Positions 8,576 through 17,487 of a stretch of 64,000 nt of DNA are shown one piece after another. The first letter of the stretch is position 1. Each line of letters opens with the position of its first letter. A model generated the notes under the pieces. The model was not told the DNA's origin, made no database searches, and worked only from the letters and a program-made list of their open reading frames with translations. This DNA is from Pseudarthrobacter chlorophenolicus A6. GTDB taxonomy: Bacteria > Actinomycetota > Actinomycetes > Actinomycetales > Micrococcaceae. The stretch is from the NCBI RefSeq assembly GCF_000022025.1, contig NC_011886.1:3451209-3515208 (forward strand), read 5' to 3'. Position numbers and translations under genes: made by a program.

Positions 8576-9253
8576 TCAAGCGGTGGAGACGGCGGCCGAC
8601 ACAGGCCCGGCGCCGGCAGTGGCCGGTTCGGCGCCGGCGGCCACCGACTCGTCATTGGCGGTGAAGAACCGGTCGCAGAGCCAGCCCGTGGTGTAGAGCC
8701 ACACGCCGGCGCTGAAGAACGGGATCAATCCGGGGACTGCGGTGCTGGCGTACACCACCGCTGCCGAGATGAACAGGAGAATGACCGTCCCGGCCAGGTG
8801 CCGCATGGCAAACCGGGAGGAGAGCATCAGGTACTGGCCCAGGGGCAGTTCGTAGCGGGCGTACATCGGAAACACATGGCACGCCACTCCCGCCAGGAAG
8901 ATGGCTGCCACAAAAATTCCACCCGCCATCAGCTGCGAGAAGAGGTCCGGCCCGCCGGCGAAGAAGTTCCAGTTCATGGCCAGCGCCACTGCCACTGCCA
9001 GCAGCGGCAGGGCGAGGATGTTGGCCCGGCCGAAGTTCCTGAGGTACTCCGCCGCGAATCCGCGCAGCAGCGGTGCAGCCTCTCCACGGGCGCGTTTGCG
9101 CACCAGGATCTGCGCAGCAGCGGTCGCGGGTCCGACTCCGGCCACGCCGAGCCCCAGCAGGGTGAACACCAGCCACAACACGTTGAGGCATGCGATCCAC
9201 AGAAGGGTGTCAAAGAACGAATAGGCCCGAGCGGCGAAGGTTCCGGACAGCAT
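8576..9253 (-). CDS. YesL family (DUF624) membrane protein
   Basis: A 225-residue integral membrane protein with about five hydrophobic segments and the DUF624-typical opening FFDTLLWIACLNVLWLVFTL, followed by GVGPATAAAQIL and a basic cytosolic loop. YesL-type proteins accompany Lpl/Yes-type oligosaccharide importers; their function is unknown. The start at 9253 was chosen over two upstream in-frame ATGs because GGAAGGGAAG lies 5 bp before it. It is first in the minus-strand unit, 188 bp upstream of the binding-protein gene, and divergent from the Gfo/Idh-GH78 pair. Confidence 0.8.
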   Translation of the reverse strand: MLSGTFAARAYSFFDTLLWIACLNVLWLVFTLLGLGVAGVGPATAAAQILVRKRARGEAAPLLRGFAAEYLRNFGRANILALPLLAVAVALAMNWNFFAGGPDLFSQLMAGGIFVAAIFLAGVACHVFPMYARYELPLGQYLMLSSRFAMRHLAGTVILLFISAAVVYASTAVPGLIPFFSAGVWLYTTGWLCDRFFTANDESVAAGAEPATAGAGPVSAAVSTA

Positions 9254-9372
9254 GGCACTTCCCTTCCGTTTCTCCATCGTTGCAGAGGCGAAGGCGCAAG
9301 TGGTCCGCGTCACGCCGGTAATCGGTTTCTCGAAAATCTAGACCCAACCCGAGTACTTGGTCAAGCCATTTT

Positions 9373-9385
9373 TTGAATCGTTACA
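9373..9385. promoter_or_regulatory. LacI-A-type operator-like site between YesL and Gfo/Idh genes
   Basis: TTGAATCGTTACA shares its first ten bases with the rhaM-promoter site and keeps the TGnAnCGnTnCA symmetry. It lies in the 239-bp divergent region 9254-9492, well placed to control both directions. A second imperfect palindrome, GGAAAGCGCTTGC (9428-9440), resembles the uronate-type operators found further right. Confidence 0.5.
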
Positions 9386-9492
9386 CAGCTGGACTCCGCC
9401 GCTCCCCATGGCGCACACTGATGATTGGAAAGCGCTTGCTGCATTGTGCCGGCGCGCCTTTAAGCGTGCCCTTGAGGGCAGAATGGAGAACC

Positions 9493-10755
9493 ATGGGAAC
9501 GCCCGCTGGCACCCACATTCCCGCCGTTTCCGCTGTTCATGATTCCGCCGGCGTGGCGGCAGAATCGGCAGGTGCCCGGCCGAATCCGGAAGGCTCCGGC
9601 CCGGCAGCGCGGATCGCGCTGGCAGGCGTGCACGGCTTCGGCACCCACCATCTCCGGAACCTTGGGCGCCTGCAGGCAGCCGGCGCCGTCGAACTGGTGG
9701 CCGTAGCGGATCCGCAGCCTCCGGCACCCGGCGCCGTCCCGCCGTCGGCCTCGGTATATTCGGGGCTGGATGACCTGCTGGCCGCAACGGACAACCTGGA
9801 CATCGTCATAGTGGCAACCCCCATCCAGACGCACGCTCCCCTGGCGCTGGCCGCCCTGGCCACGGACGCCGAGCTCTACCTGGAGAAGCCGCCCGTGGCC
9901 TCGCTGGCGGACTTCAACCGGCTGTGCGACGCCGCGGCAGCGTCCGGGCACGGGGTGCAGATTGGTTTCCAGAGCCTGGGCTCGCATGCGCTGACGGCCA
10001 TCGCGGAACTCCTGGCCGCAGGCACCATCGGAAACCTGGAAGGCATCTCCGCCACCGGCCGCTGGGTCCGTGACCGGGCCTACTACAAGCGGTCGCGCTG
10101 GGCAGGCAAACGCAGCATCAACGGCGTGGACGTGGTGGACGGCGTGGCCACCAATCCCCTGGCGCACGCCGTGGCAACCGCGCTGCGGATCGCCGGCGCC
10201 CGCACCGTTGCGGATGTCGCGTCCGTGGAAACCGAGCTGTACCGGGCCAATGACATCGAGTCGGACGACACCTCCGTGATCCGCATCCGCACCGCGGCCG
10301 GACTGGCCATCACCTGCGCCCTGACCATCTGCGCCACCGAATCCGTTGAACCGTACGTGACCCTCCACGGCTCCGCCGGACGCGCCGTGTTCCACTACAC
10401 CGAGGACCGGCTGGTGGTGGAAACAGCCTCCGGCAAGACCGAGCAAACCTACGGCCGGGACGACCTCACCGAGAACCTGCTCGAACACCGCAACGCGGGC
10501 ACCCCGCTGCTGAGTTCCCTCCTGGACAGCGGGGCGTTCATGCTGGTGCTCGAGGCAGTCCGGACCGCGCCGCTGCCCACGCTGATCGATCCCGCCTACG
10601 TGCAGTGGGAGGGTGAGGGCGAATCCGCCCACGCCGTGGTGGCTGGCATCGAGGAGGCGCTCGAGCGTGCCGGGCGCGAACATGCAACGTTCAGCGAACT
10701 GGGGCTCCCCTGGGCCGTTTCCGCGCCCGTCTCCTTCCCGGTTCCGTCCACCTGA
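9493..10755 (+). CDS. Gfo/Idh/MocA family oxidoreductase
   Basis: A 420-residue NAD(P)-dependent oxidoreductase. The Rossmann start is ARIALAGVHGFGTHHLRNL, with the cofactor-site motif EKPPVAS and the downstream HYKR-like region YYKRSRWAGKR. It is a close paralogue of the N-terminal half of the fused protein at 31595-33685 (shared VQIGFQSLGSHAL-type and VDVVDGVATN segments) but lacks the DUF6807 domain. The ATG at 9493 has GGAG upstream. Its stop overlaps the GH78 start by one base, so it probably acts on a product of, or linked to, rhamnosidase action. The substrate is unknown. Confidence 0.85.
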   Translation: MGTPAGTHIPAVSAVHDSAGVAAESAGARPNPEGSGPAARIALAGVHGFGTHHLRNLGRLQAAGAVELVAVADPQPPAPGAVPPSASVYSGLDDLLAATDNLDIVIVATPIQTHAPLALAALATDAELYLEKPPVASLADFNRLCDAAAASGHGVQIGFQSLGSHALTAIAELLAAGTIGNLEGISATGRWVRDRAYYKRSRWAGKRSINGVDVVDGVATNPLAHAVATALRIAGARTVADVASVETELYRANDIESDDTSVIRIRTAAGLAITCALTICATESVEPYVTLHGSAGRAVFHYTEDRLVVETASGKTEQTYGRDDLTENLLEHRNAGTPLLSSLLDSGAFMLVLEAVRTAPLPTLIDPAYVQWEGEGESAHAVVAGIEEALERAGREHATFSELGLPWAVSAPVSFPVPST

Positions 10756-13700
10756 TGGCCCCGTCAGGCGGCACAGCCCCGGCGACAGCCGCAATGCAGG
10801 AAGCCGCCGGGGCGCTGCTCGCCACCGGCCTCCTGACCGATGGCCTGGCCGAATGCCTCACGGCGTCCGGGCTGCCCACCTTCAGCTGGCAGCTGGACCA
10901 GCGGGAAGGCACCGACCCATCCCGGGCCAGCCAGACGGCGTACGAAGTCTCCGTGCAGGACGCCAAGGGTCGCCACGCCTGGGGCTCCGGAGAAGTTCCC
11001 TCAGCTGCGCAGCGCGGGACCTATGGCGGGCCAGTGCTCGACGACGACACGGACTATTCCTGGCGGGTGCGCCTTCGCGATGCGGCCGGCGTCCCGGGCA
11101 CGTGGTCCGCCTGGCACACCTTCGGCACAGGGCTTTCGGACTCCGCGTGGGAGGCAGACTGGATCCGGCGCGCCCCGGGCGGCCGCGCCCCAATGGAGAT
11201 CCTGGACAACGCCCTCCGGGTCGCGGGAACGCCCGGGCTGCCCCTGCCGTGCCCTCCGGTCCGTGGTTTCCGGCTCGAGGCGCGGGTGCGGCCCGTGATG
11301 GGCTGGGCCGGCCTGGTCCTCCGCAGCAGCGGTCCGGGAACGGGGCTGCTGCTGGAACTCAATACGGCAGGCGAGCTGCTGCTGCGGCAGGTGCCGCAGT
11401 GGGACATTCCCACCGCTTCGGCCCCGGACACCCCCGTCCTGGCCAGGGCACGCGCAGACCGTACCCACACCGTCCGGCAGGAGCGCCTCCCGGGCAAGGA
11501 CCTGGTTCCGGGGACCTGGCAGGACCTCACCGTCACCGATGACGGGCATACCCTCCGCGCGTCCCTTGACGGCGAGGAACTGCTGGCGTTCGAGGAGCCC
11601 CTCCCGGCAGGGACGTCCGGCCGGCTCGCCCTCCACCAAGGTCCGCGCAGCCAGGCCGAATATGCGTCGCTCCGGGTTTCCGGGGCAGGCTCCGGCGCCG
11701 GCACCCCCGCCGTCCTGCTGGACCACCGGTTCGACGCCGGCGAAGGCCATGCACGCGCTGACCTGGCGCACTGGCCCCGCACCACGGCGCACCGCCAGCC
11801 GGACGAATGGACCCTGTTCCGCACCTCGGTCCGGCTTAGCGGCACTGTCCGGCGGGCGCGGCTCTATGCCGCCGCCCAGCACCATGCCCAGTTATCACTT
11901 GGCGGCACGCCCTGCCTCACCACCACCTCCTTCGGCTACCCCGGTGAGGGCTACTACGATGCCGCGGACGTGACCGAACTGCTGGCATCCCAGCCATCCG
12001 GCCCGGACAGCACTGACGGCGCTGACGGGCAGGAGGGTGCGGACGTTCCACTGGCGGCCCTGCTGCACTGGTACGGCCCCGGACAGGGACGCGCGGCCGG
12101 GCTTCCCGGCCTCCTGGTAAGGCTCAGCGTGGACTATGCGGACGGCCGCTGCGACGTGTTCGGTTCGGGCCCGGGCTGGCGCGCCGCCGAAGGCCCCTAC
12201 CGCCAGTCCGGATACCGGAACGACGAAGGCGACCCCGTTGAACACCTGGACGGGCTGGCTGCCGCCGCACTGGCCGCCGCGCCCCTGCAGGACCTGCCGC
12301 CCGCCGTCGGCTGCGGCAGCCACCCCACCCGGGAAGTCCCCCGGCTGCATCCCCGCCGGACCTCCATGGCGGAGGAATTCGTTGCCCCGCGCGCGTTCCT
12401 GGCGGCCGATGACGGCACGCTGGTGGCGGACTTCGGCCGGGTGCTTCCGGGCCGCCCGGAGGTGGATTTCCTCGACGGTGTTGCCGGCCGCACGGTGATG
12501 ATCCGGGCCGGCTACACGCTTCGGGACGACGACCGCGTGGACACCGGCAAGACGCCCACCCAGAACACCGACATGTCCTTCCCGTACACGCAGGCCGCCG
12601 GGCCGCAGCAGTACCGGGCCACCGTGCACCTTGGCTTCCGCTACCTGGAGCTTCCCGGCGTGGACGCCGCGGACGTGTCCCGGCTCGGCGCCGTCGTGGT
12701 TCACGGCAGGCACCCCGGCGAAGGCAGCTTCAGCAGCTCTGACCCCACGCTGGACGCCGTATTCGGCCTCCTGCGTGACTCTGCGCTGCATGGCGTGCAG
12801 GAGCAGTTCGTGGACACGCCCACCCGGGAAAAGGGCCAGTTCCTGGCGGACGCCGTGAACATCTCCTACGCCACCATGTCGCTGTTCGGCGAGCACGCCT
12901 ACACCGCGCAGGCGCTGCGCGAGTTCGGCTGGTCGGCGGGCAGGTACTGGACCGAGGGTGCGGACAAGGGCCGCTACAACGCTGTCTACCCCAACGGTGA
13001 CGGCAAACGGGACATCCCGGACTTTTCCCTGATGCTGCCCGAGTGGGCCGAGGAATACCACCACCGCACCGGCGACCTCGCCCTGGTCCGTGAACTGCTG
13101 CCGCACCTGTGCGACACGGCCGACTATGCGCTGCGGTACATTCCGGCGGAAGGCCCGACGGCGGGACTGGTCACCAGGCTGGGCGGCGGCTCCGGCCCGT
13201 ACCTGCACGGCATCGTGGACTGGCCAGCACCGGGGCGTTTCGGCTACGACATGGAGTGCGCCGCGAAAACCACGGTCAACGTCCAGGCCTACTCCGCACT
13301 GCTGTCCACCGCCCGGCTCTGCGGCTTTGCGGGCGAGCACGAAACCGCCGCCCGCTACGCCGAGGCTGCCCGCACGCTGGCGGCGGCCATCCGTGACCGG
13401 CTGCGGGTGGACGGAGTGATGGTGGACGGGCTTCACGGCGACGGCTCCCCCAGCGCCCACGCCTCCCAGCACGCGGCGTCGTTCCCGCTGTCCCTGGGCA
13501 TTACGGACGCCGTGTGTGCTGAAGCCGACGCCCGGCGGATTGCGGACATGGGGATGCGGCAGGGGCCACTGACGGTCCACCGCCTGGTCCGTGCGCTGCT
13601 GGCACAGGGCATGGCAGACGCGGTCCTGGACCTTCTGACCTCACGTGACCAGCCCGGCTGGGCGCAGCTCCTGGAACGGGGCGCCACCTTCACCTGGGAG

Positions 13701-14111
13701 GCCTGGGACCTGGAGCCCGGCACCGACTACAGCCAATCCCATGCCTGGTCCGCCTCGGTAGCTAAGGAAATCCTCGAGCACCTGCTGGGCATCCGCTTCC
13801 AGTCCCCCGGGGGCGGGGAACTGCTCATCGAACCGCCGCTGTGCCGGCTGGAGCACGCCCGCGGCAGCGTCCCGGCGGCCAGCGGCTACGCGGAGGCCAG
13901 CTGGCGGCGCAGGGGCGGCCTGGTGGAGCTGGAATGTACCGTCCCCGCCGGCGTCGCAGCGGTTGTCCGGTTGCCCGCCGGCACTTACGGAATTAAGGGA
14001 CCGACGCCGGATGCCGCCGTCGTGCGTTCCGTACCCGACGGCGCGGACACCGCCGCGACGCGCGAGTTCCGCGTGCACACCGGCACGTGGAGCTTCACCC
14101 CCGACGGTTAG
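10755..14111 (+). CDS. Alpha-L-rhamnosidase (GH78)
   Basis: A 1118-residue glycoside hydrolase expected to release terminal L-rhamnose from oligosaccharides. An N-terminal beta-sandwich region (about residues 40-140, TDYSWRVRLRDA) is followed by further accessory domains, then the (alpha/alpha)6 catalytic domain. The motif DTPTREKGQFLAD places Asp687, Glu692 and Asp699 at the spacing of Asp567, Glu572 and Asp579 of Bacillus RhaB. TFTWEAWD supplies Glu982, matching the second catalytic Glu. There is no signal peptide, so it is intracellular. It is coupled to the upstream Gfo/Idh gene (TGATG), and its 3' end overlaps the convergent binding-protein gene by 4 bp. Confidence 0.93.
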   Translation: MAPSGGTAPATAAMQEAAGALLATGLLTDGLAECLTASGLPTFSWQLDQREGTDPSRASQTAYEVSVQDAKGRHAWGSGEVPSAAQRGTYGGPVLDDDTDYSWRVRLRDAAGVPGTWSAWHTFGTGLSDSAWEADWIRRAPGGRAPMEILDNALRVAGTPGLPLPCPPVRGFRLEARVRPVMGWAGLVLRSSGPGTGLLLELNTAGELLLRQVPQWDIPTASAPDTPVLARARADRTHTVRQERLPGKDLVPGTWQDLTVTDDGHTLRASLDGEELLAFEEPLPAGTSGRLALHQGPRSQAEYASLRVSGAGSGAGTPAVLLDHRFDAGEGHARADLAHWPRTTAHRQPDEWTLFRTSVRLSGTVRRARLYAAAQHHAQLSLGGTPCLTTTSFGYPGEGYYDAADVTELLASQPSGPDSTDGADGQEGADVPLAALLHWYGPGQGRAAGLPGLLVRLSVDYADGRCDVFGSGPGWRAAEGPYRQSGYRNDEGDPVEHLDGLAAAALAAAPLQDLPPAVGCGSHPTREVPRLHPRRTSMAEEFVAPRAFLAADDGTLVADFGRVLPGRPEVDFLDGVAGRTVMIRAGYTLRDDDRVDTGKTPTQNTDMSFPYTQAAGPQQYRATVHLGFRYLELPGVDAADVSRLGAVVVHGRHPGEGSFSSSDPTLDAVFGLLRDSALHGVQEQFVDTPTREKGQFLADAVNISYATMSLFGEHAYTAQALREFGWSAGRYWTEGADKGRYNAVYPNGDGKRDIPDFSLMLPEWAEEYHHRTGDLALVRELLPHLCDTADYALRYIPAEGPTAGLVTRLGGGSGPYLHGIVDWPAPGRFGYDMECAAKTTVNVQAYSALLSTARLCGFAGEHETAARYAEAARTLAAAIRDRLRVDGVMVDGLHGDGSPSAHASQHAASFPLSLGITDAVCAEADARRIADMGMRQGPLTVHRLVRALLAQGMADAVLDLLTSRDQPGWAQLLERGATFTWEAWDLEPGTDYSQSHAWSASVAKEILEHLLGIRFQSPGGGELLIEPPLCRLEHARGSVPAASGYAEASWRRRGGLVELECTVPAGVAAVVRLPAGTYGIKGPTPDAAVVRSVPDGADTAATREFRVHTGTWSFTPDG

Positions 14112-15394
14112 AGGATGGCGCTCTTCGCTTCTTCCAGGGCCTTCTTCGCGGCTTCCTGCGGGGACAACCTGTTGAAGTGGACTTCCAGGGAGTACCGCGT
14201 CAGGGCTTCCACCGCGGCACTGCCGCCGGCCGGCGGAACCGGGACGGCGCCGCCCAGTTCACCAGAGATCTCGTCAATGAACTTCGCCGTCTTGGCATCG
14301 GCCGGGGTCAGCTTGGAAACCACTGCCGCACGGATATCCGAGTTTGCGGGGATGCCGCGGTCGGCCAGCCCGATCTCGCCGGCCTTGGCGTTGTTGGTCA
14401 CGAAGTCGATGAACTTCTGGGCTTCGGCGGGGTGCTTGGTCCGTGAGCTGGCGGACCAGAACATTGACGACTTATAGAACTGCTGCGCATCGGCGGCGTT
14501 GCCGTCCACGCTCGGCGGCCGGCGGATCTCCAGGTCCTGCCCGGAGGCCTTGCTCAGGGCGCCCAGCTGGTTGGACCAGTACATGTTCATGGCGAACTTG
14601 CCGGTGGACAGCCCCTGCTGGTCGATCGAGGCGGTGGCGTCTTCGGTGATGACCGATGCCGGCGGGACAGCTTTGGAATCCCGCATCTTGGCCTGGTATT
14701 CGTACCATTCGGCCAGGTCCGATTCCTCGAATCCCAGCTTGCCGTCGTTGGTGAACAGTGATTTGCCGTGCTGCCGGAACCACAGGTTGGCCGCGGCGTC
14801 GGAGTTGACCTGGCCGGTGCCGTACACCTTCCCGCCACTGGCCTGGGTGATGGCGGCGGCCGTGCTGTCCAGCTGATCCCAGGTCCAGGTCTTGTCATCG
14901 GGAAGGGACACACCGCTGGCCGCTACCAGGGCGGGGTTCGCCATCACCACCATGGCATTGACGCCACTGGTCACGGCGTACTGCTTGCCCTCCACCTTCC
15001 CGGAATCAGCCACCGGCTGGTCGAACTTGGAAAGGTCAACGTCCTTGAGCTCCAGCAAGGCGCCGCGCCCGGCGTACTCGCCGAGGTACGCGGCATCCAT
15101 CTGGATAATGTCCGGGGCGTCCTGGGACGCCACCTGGGTGGCCAACTTGTCCCAGTAGCCGCTCCAGTCGCCGTACTCCCCCTGGACCTTGATGTTGGGG
15201 TTCTCGGCTTCGAAGGCCTCGATGAGTTTCTCGGTCATCTTGTGCCGGGTGTCCGAGCCCCACCAGCTGAAGCGCAGCGTCACCGGGCCGTCCGAAGCCT
15301 GCGGCGCACCTCCGCAGCCCGTCAGCGTCAACGCCAGGACGGCCGCTGCCGCGGCAGCTATGGGCAGCAGGGACTTTCGGGCGCGAAACATCAT
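14108..15394 (-). CDS. Extracellular solute-binding lipoprotein, CUT1 family (no adjacent permease)
   Basis: A 428-residue sugar-binding lipoprotein with signal peptide and lipobox LTGC (Cys27). The body is closely similar to the binding protein at 25176-26528: both contain GDWSGYWDKLATQVA, DAPDIIQMD and FWSASSRTKHP. No permease gene is next to it. Its neighbours are a convergent GH78 and an MFS exporter, so it probably feeds one of the permease pairs encoded elsewhere in the window. Two tandem ATG codons (15394 and 15391) are possible starts after AAAGGA. A GAAACCGGTTTC palindrome lies 38 bp upstream. Confidence 0.92.
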   Translation of the reverse strand: MMFRARKSLLPIAAAAAAVLALTLTGCGGAPQASDGPVTLRFSWWGSDTRHKMTEKLIEAFEAENPNIKVQGEYGDWSGYWDKLATQVASQDAPDIIQMDAAYLGEYAGRGALLELKDVDLSKFDQPVADSGKVEGKQYAVTSGVNAMVVMANPALVAASGVSLPDDKTWTWDQLDSTAAAITQASGGKVYGTGQVNSDAAANLWFRQHGKSLFTNDGKLGFEESDLAEWYEYQAKMRDSKAVPPASVITEDATASIDQQGLSTGKFAMNMYWSNQLGALSKASGQDLEIRRPPSVDGNAADAQQFYKSSMFWSASSRTKHPAEAQKFIDFVTNNAKAGEIGLADRGIPANSDIRAAVVSKLTPADAKTAKFIDEISGELGGAVPVPPAGGSAAVEALTRYSLEVHFNRLSPQEAAKKALEEAKSAIL

Positions 15395-15431
15395 CGTTTG
15401 TCCTTTGGCATCGGGATGCTGGTACCGGATA

Positions 15432-15443
15432 GAAACCGGTTTC
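15432..15443. promoter_or_regulatory. LacI-family-like operator before the orphan binding-protein gene
   Basis: GAAACCGGTTTC is a perfect 12-bp palindrome between the MFS gene stop (15485) and the binding-protein start (15394). It resembles LacI/GalR operators but differs from the other two recurring site types in the window; a related GTAAACGGTTTC occurs at 28940-28951. Confidence 0.5.
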
Positions 15444-15484
15444 CCACAGCGTAGGTGTGATTCAGCACACGCGTCAAGGACTGC

Positions 15485-16771
15485 TCAGGACTCCGTCAGC
15501 CCGGTTTCGCGTGCCTTCACAGCCCTGCCGTGCCGCCACAGCAGAAAGCCGATGGCGGCCGCGGACAGCATGCCCAAACCGCCCGTGACCACCAGCCCGG
15601 TCCGGACGCCGAACTGTTCTGTCAGCCACCCGGCCAGCAGGCCGCCGAGGGCGTGGCCGCCCAGCAGCAGTGGCAGGTACAGTGCCATGACCCGGCCGCG
15701 GATGGCGGGGCCGGCTTCGAGCTGGACGGCTGTGGCGGCGCTCGTCAGGAACAGGAGCGTCATGATTCCCACCACCACCAGCATGGCGATGAACAGCGGG
15801 AGCGTGGGCATGAGGGCTGCCACCAGTTGGGACAGTCCGAACAGGCCGGCAGCAACCACAATCCCGCGGCGGCCCATGTTCCGGAGCCTGGCCGCCAGCA
15901 GCGCACCGGCAAGCGCGCCCACGGCACTGACGGTGTTGAAGAGGCCGAAGCCTTCAACGCCGTTGTGCCAGACCCGCTCGGCAAAGGCCGCGAGGACCAC
16001 CGGACCGTTCATGCCGAAGGCACCCAGGAGGCCCGCCAGCAGGATGAGGAGCAACAGCCGGGGCCGCTCCCGCACATACGCGAAGCCGGCCAGCAGCTGT
16101 CCGCGGCCCCGGGCAGCGGGAATGCCGGGAAACAGCTCGGCTGTGCGGATGGCGGCGATCAGGCCGAGGACCAGCACGCCAATGGCGGCGTTCGCGGCGA
16201 AGGCGGCGGCGGGGCCGGCCTGGGCGATCAGCACCCCGCTGAGGGCGGGCCCGGCCATGGCGCCGAGCTGGCTGAGGGCGTTGTTGAGGCCGATCGCCGG
16301 ACGCAGGGCGGCGTCACCCACCACTTCGTTGACGAACACCTGGCGGGCGGGGCCGTCGATGGCGGAGGTAATGCCCAGGGCGACGCAGCTCGCGTACACG
16401 GCCCACACGGTGATGGTCCCGCTGGCCACCCACGCGGCAAGGCCCAGGGCTAGGACCACGATCACGGACTGGCACACCATCATGATCCGGCGTTTGGGGA
16501 ACAGGTCCACCACCAGCCCGGACAGCGGCCCCACGATCAGCATGGGGAGGAATTGGAGGGCGACGGCGACGCCTACGGCCGCTGGACTGCCGGTCAGCTG
16601 CAGGACCATCCAGTCCTGGGCAAGGCGTTGCATCCACACGCCTACGCTGCCCGCCACCTGCATGCCCAGGAAGAGCCTGTAGTTGTGCCGGGTCAGCGGC
16701 TGGTACCACCGCGGTTGGCTCTCGTGGGAAAGATGGACGGACTGCTCGGAATTCGGGCGGTCGGAAGGCAC
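15485..16771 (-). CDS. MFS transporter (MFS_3/EntS-like exporter family)
   Basis: A 428-residue major facilitator with about 12 hydrophobic segments. The opening NYRLFLGMQVAGSVGVWMQRL, then AQDWMVLQLTGS, and the basic loop DLFPKRRIMMVCQ between helices 2 and 3 are typical of the MFS_3 exporter group (EntS-like). It may export a small metabolite or drug; no sugar-uptake signature is evident. It is 60 bp downstream of the DUF624-like gene and on the same strand, but functional linkage to the sugar genes is not shown by sequence. Confidence 0.85.
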   Translation of the reverse strand: MPSDRPNSEQSVHLSHESQPRWYQPLTRHNYRLFLGMQVAGSVGVWMQRLAQDWMVLQLTGSPAAVGVAVALQFLPMLIVGPLSGLVVDLFPKRRIMMVCQSVIVVLALGLAAWVASGTITVWAVYASCVALGITSAIDGPARQVFVNEVVGDAALRPAIGLNNALSQLGAMAGPALSGVLIAQAGPAAAFAANAAIGVLVLGLIAAIRTAELFPGIPAARGRGQLLAGFAYVRERPRLLLLILLAGLLGAFGMNGPVVLAAFAERVWHNGVEGFGLFNTVSAVGALAGALLAARLRNMGRRGIVVAAGLFGLSQLVAALMPTLPLFIAMLVVVGIMTLLFLTSAATAVQLEAGPAIRGRVMALYLPLLLGGHALGGLLAGWLTEQFGVRTGLVVTGGLGMLSAAAIGFLLWRHGRAVKARETGLTES

Positions 16772-16831
16772 GAATGACTCAACTCGGTTGGAGGGCGGAA
16801 AGTGTGGCGGTGCGGTTGGGCCGGTGGCGGA

Positions 16832-17464
16832 TCAGGTGTGGCGGGCCGAGCGGATCTTGACGGCCGCCGAGGCGAGGATCAGGGTGCCCGGCACCACCAC
16901 GAAGAGCGCCACGAGCATCCAGACGAACACCGCGGCGCCCAAGAGTGCGGCTGCGAGCAGGGCCGAGCCGGACCAGTCCTTGAGGGAGATGGCTTTGCCG
17001 GTTTCGAGCGCTGCGTGCCAGGCGTCCTTCGGCCCGGCATGCAATTTGGCGGCGTCGGACCAGGCTGCGGCAGTGCGCAGCAGCAGGATGGCTCCGCAGG
17101 CCGCCAGGATAAGGGTGGCAGGAAGGACCACTTCGCGGCCGGGCAGCTGGCCCACCCAGGCCAGCAGCAGGTTCAGGACGATGACGACGGCGGCTCCGGC
17201 CGTCAGCGCGCCAAGTTTCCAGCTGCCGGGCAGGGCAGCCTTGAAGGTCCCCCACAGGCTGCGGACTGAATCGTCGCGGCCGTCGAGGTGCCGTTCCAGG
17301 TGGGCGATCCCCGCCGCGTAGGCTGCGGGGATCGTCACCAGGGGCACGGACAGCACCAGCACCAGCACCCCTGCCAGGAGGGTTTCGGAGAACAGGGCGA
17401 ACCGGTTCACCGGAATGGGTTCGTGGTGGTTCGATGCGGGTGTGGTGCGGTCCATGATGCTCAT
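16832..17464 (-). CDS. DUF624-like (YesL-type) membrane protein
   Basis: A 210-residue membrane protein with about five hydrophobic stretches. After a polar N-terminus it reads RFALFSETLLAGVLVLVLSV then PLVTIPAAYAAGIAHLERHL, which fits the DUF624 layout (two helices, small-residue proline turn, basic loop). It is 23 bp downstream of the permease gene at 17488-18405 and appears to be the last gene of that transport operon. The placement parallels the YesL gene in the Lpl-type operon. An in-frame ATG three codons in is an alternative start. The family assignment is by pattern only. Confidence 0.6.
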   Translation of the reverse strand: MSIMDRTTPASNHHEPIPVNRFALFSETLLAGVLVLVLSVPLVTIPAAYAAGIAHLERHLDGRDDSVRSLWGTFKAALPGSWKLGALTAGAAVVIVLNLLLAWVGQLPGREVVLPATLILAACGAILLLRTAAAWSDAAKLHAGPKDAWHAALETGKAISLKDWSGSALLAAALLGAAVFVWMLVALFVVVPGTLILASAAVKIRSARHT

Positions 17465-17487
17465 TTCCGTCGTGCTCCCTGGTCCCG

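Noticed and set aside
11895..13580. 561-codon minus-strand frame inside the GH78 gene
   Set aside because: The plus strand encodes conserved GH78 catalytic motifs through this interval; the antisense protein has no recognisable domain.
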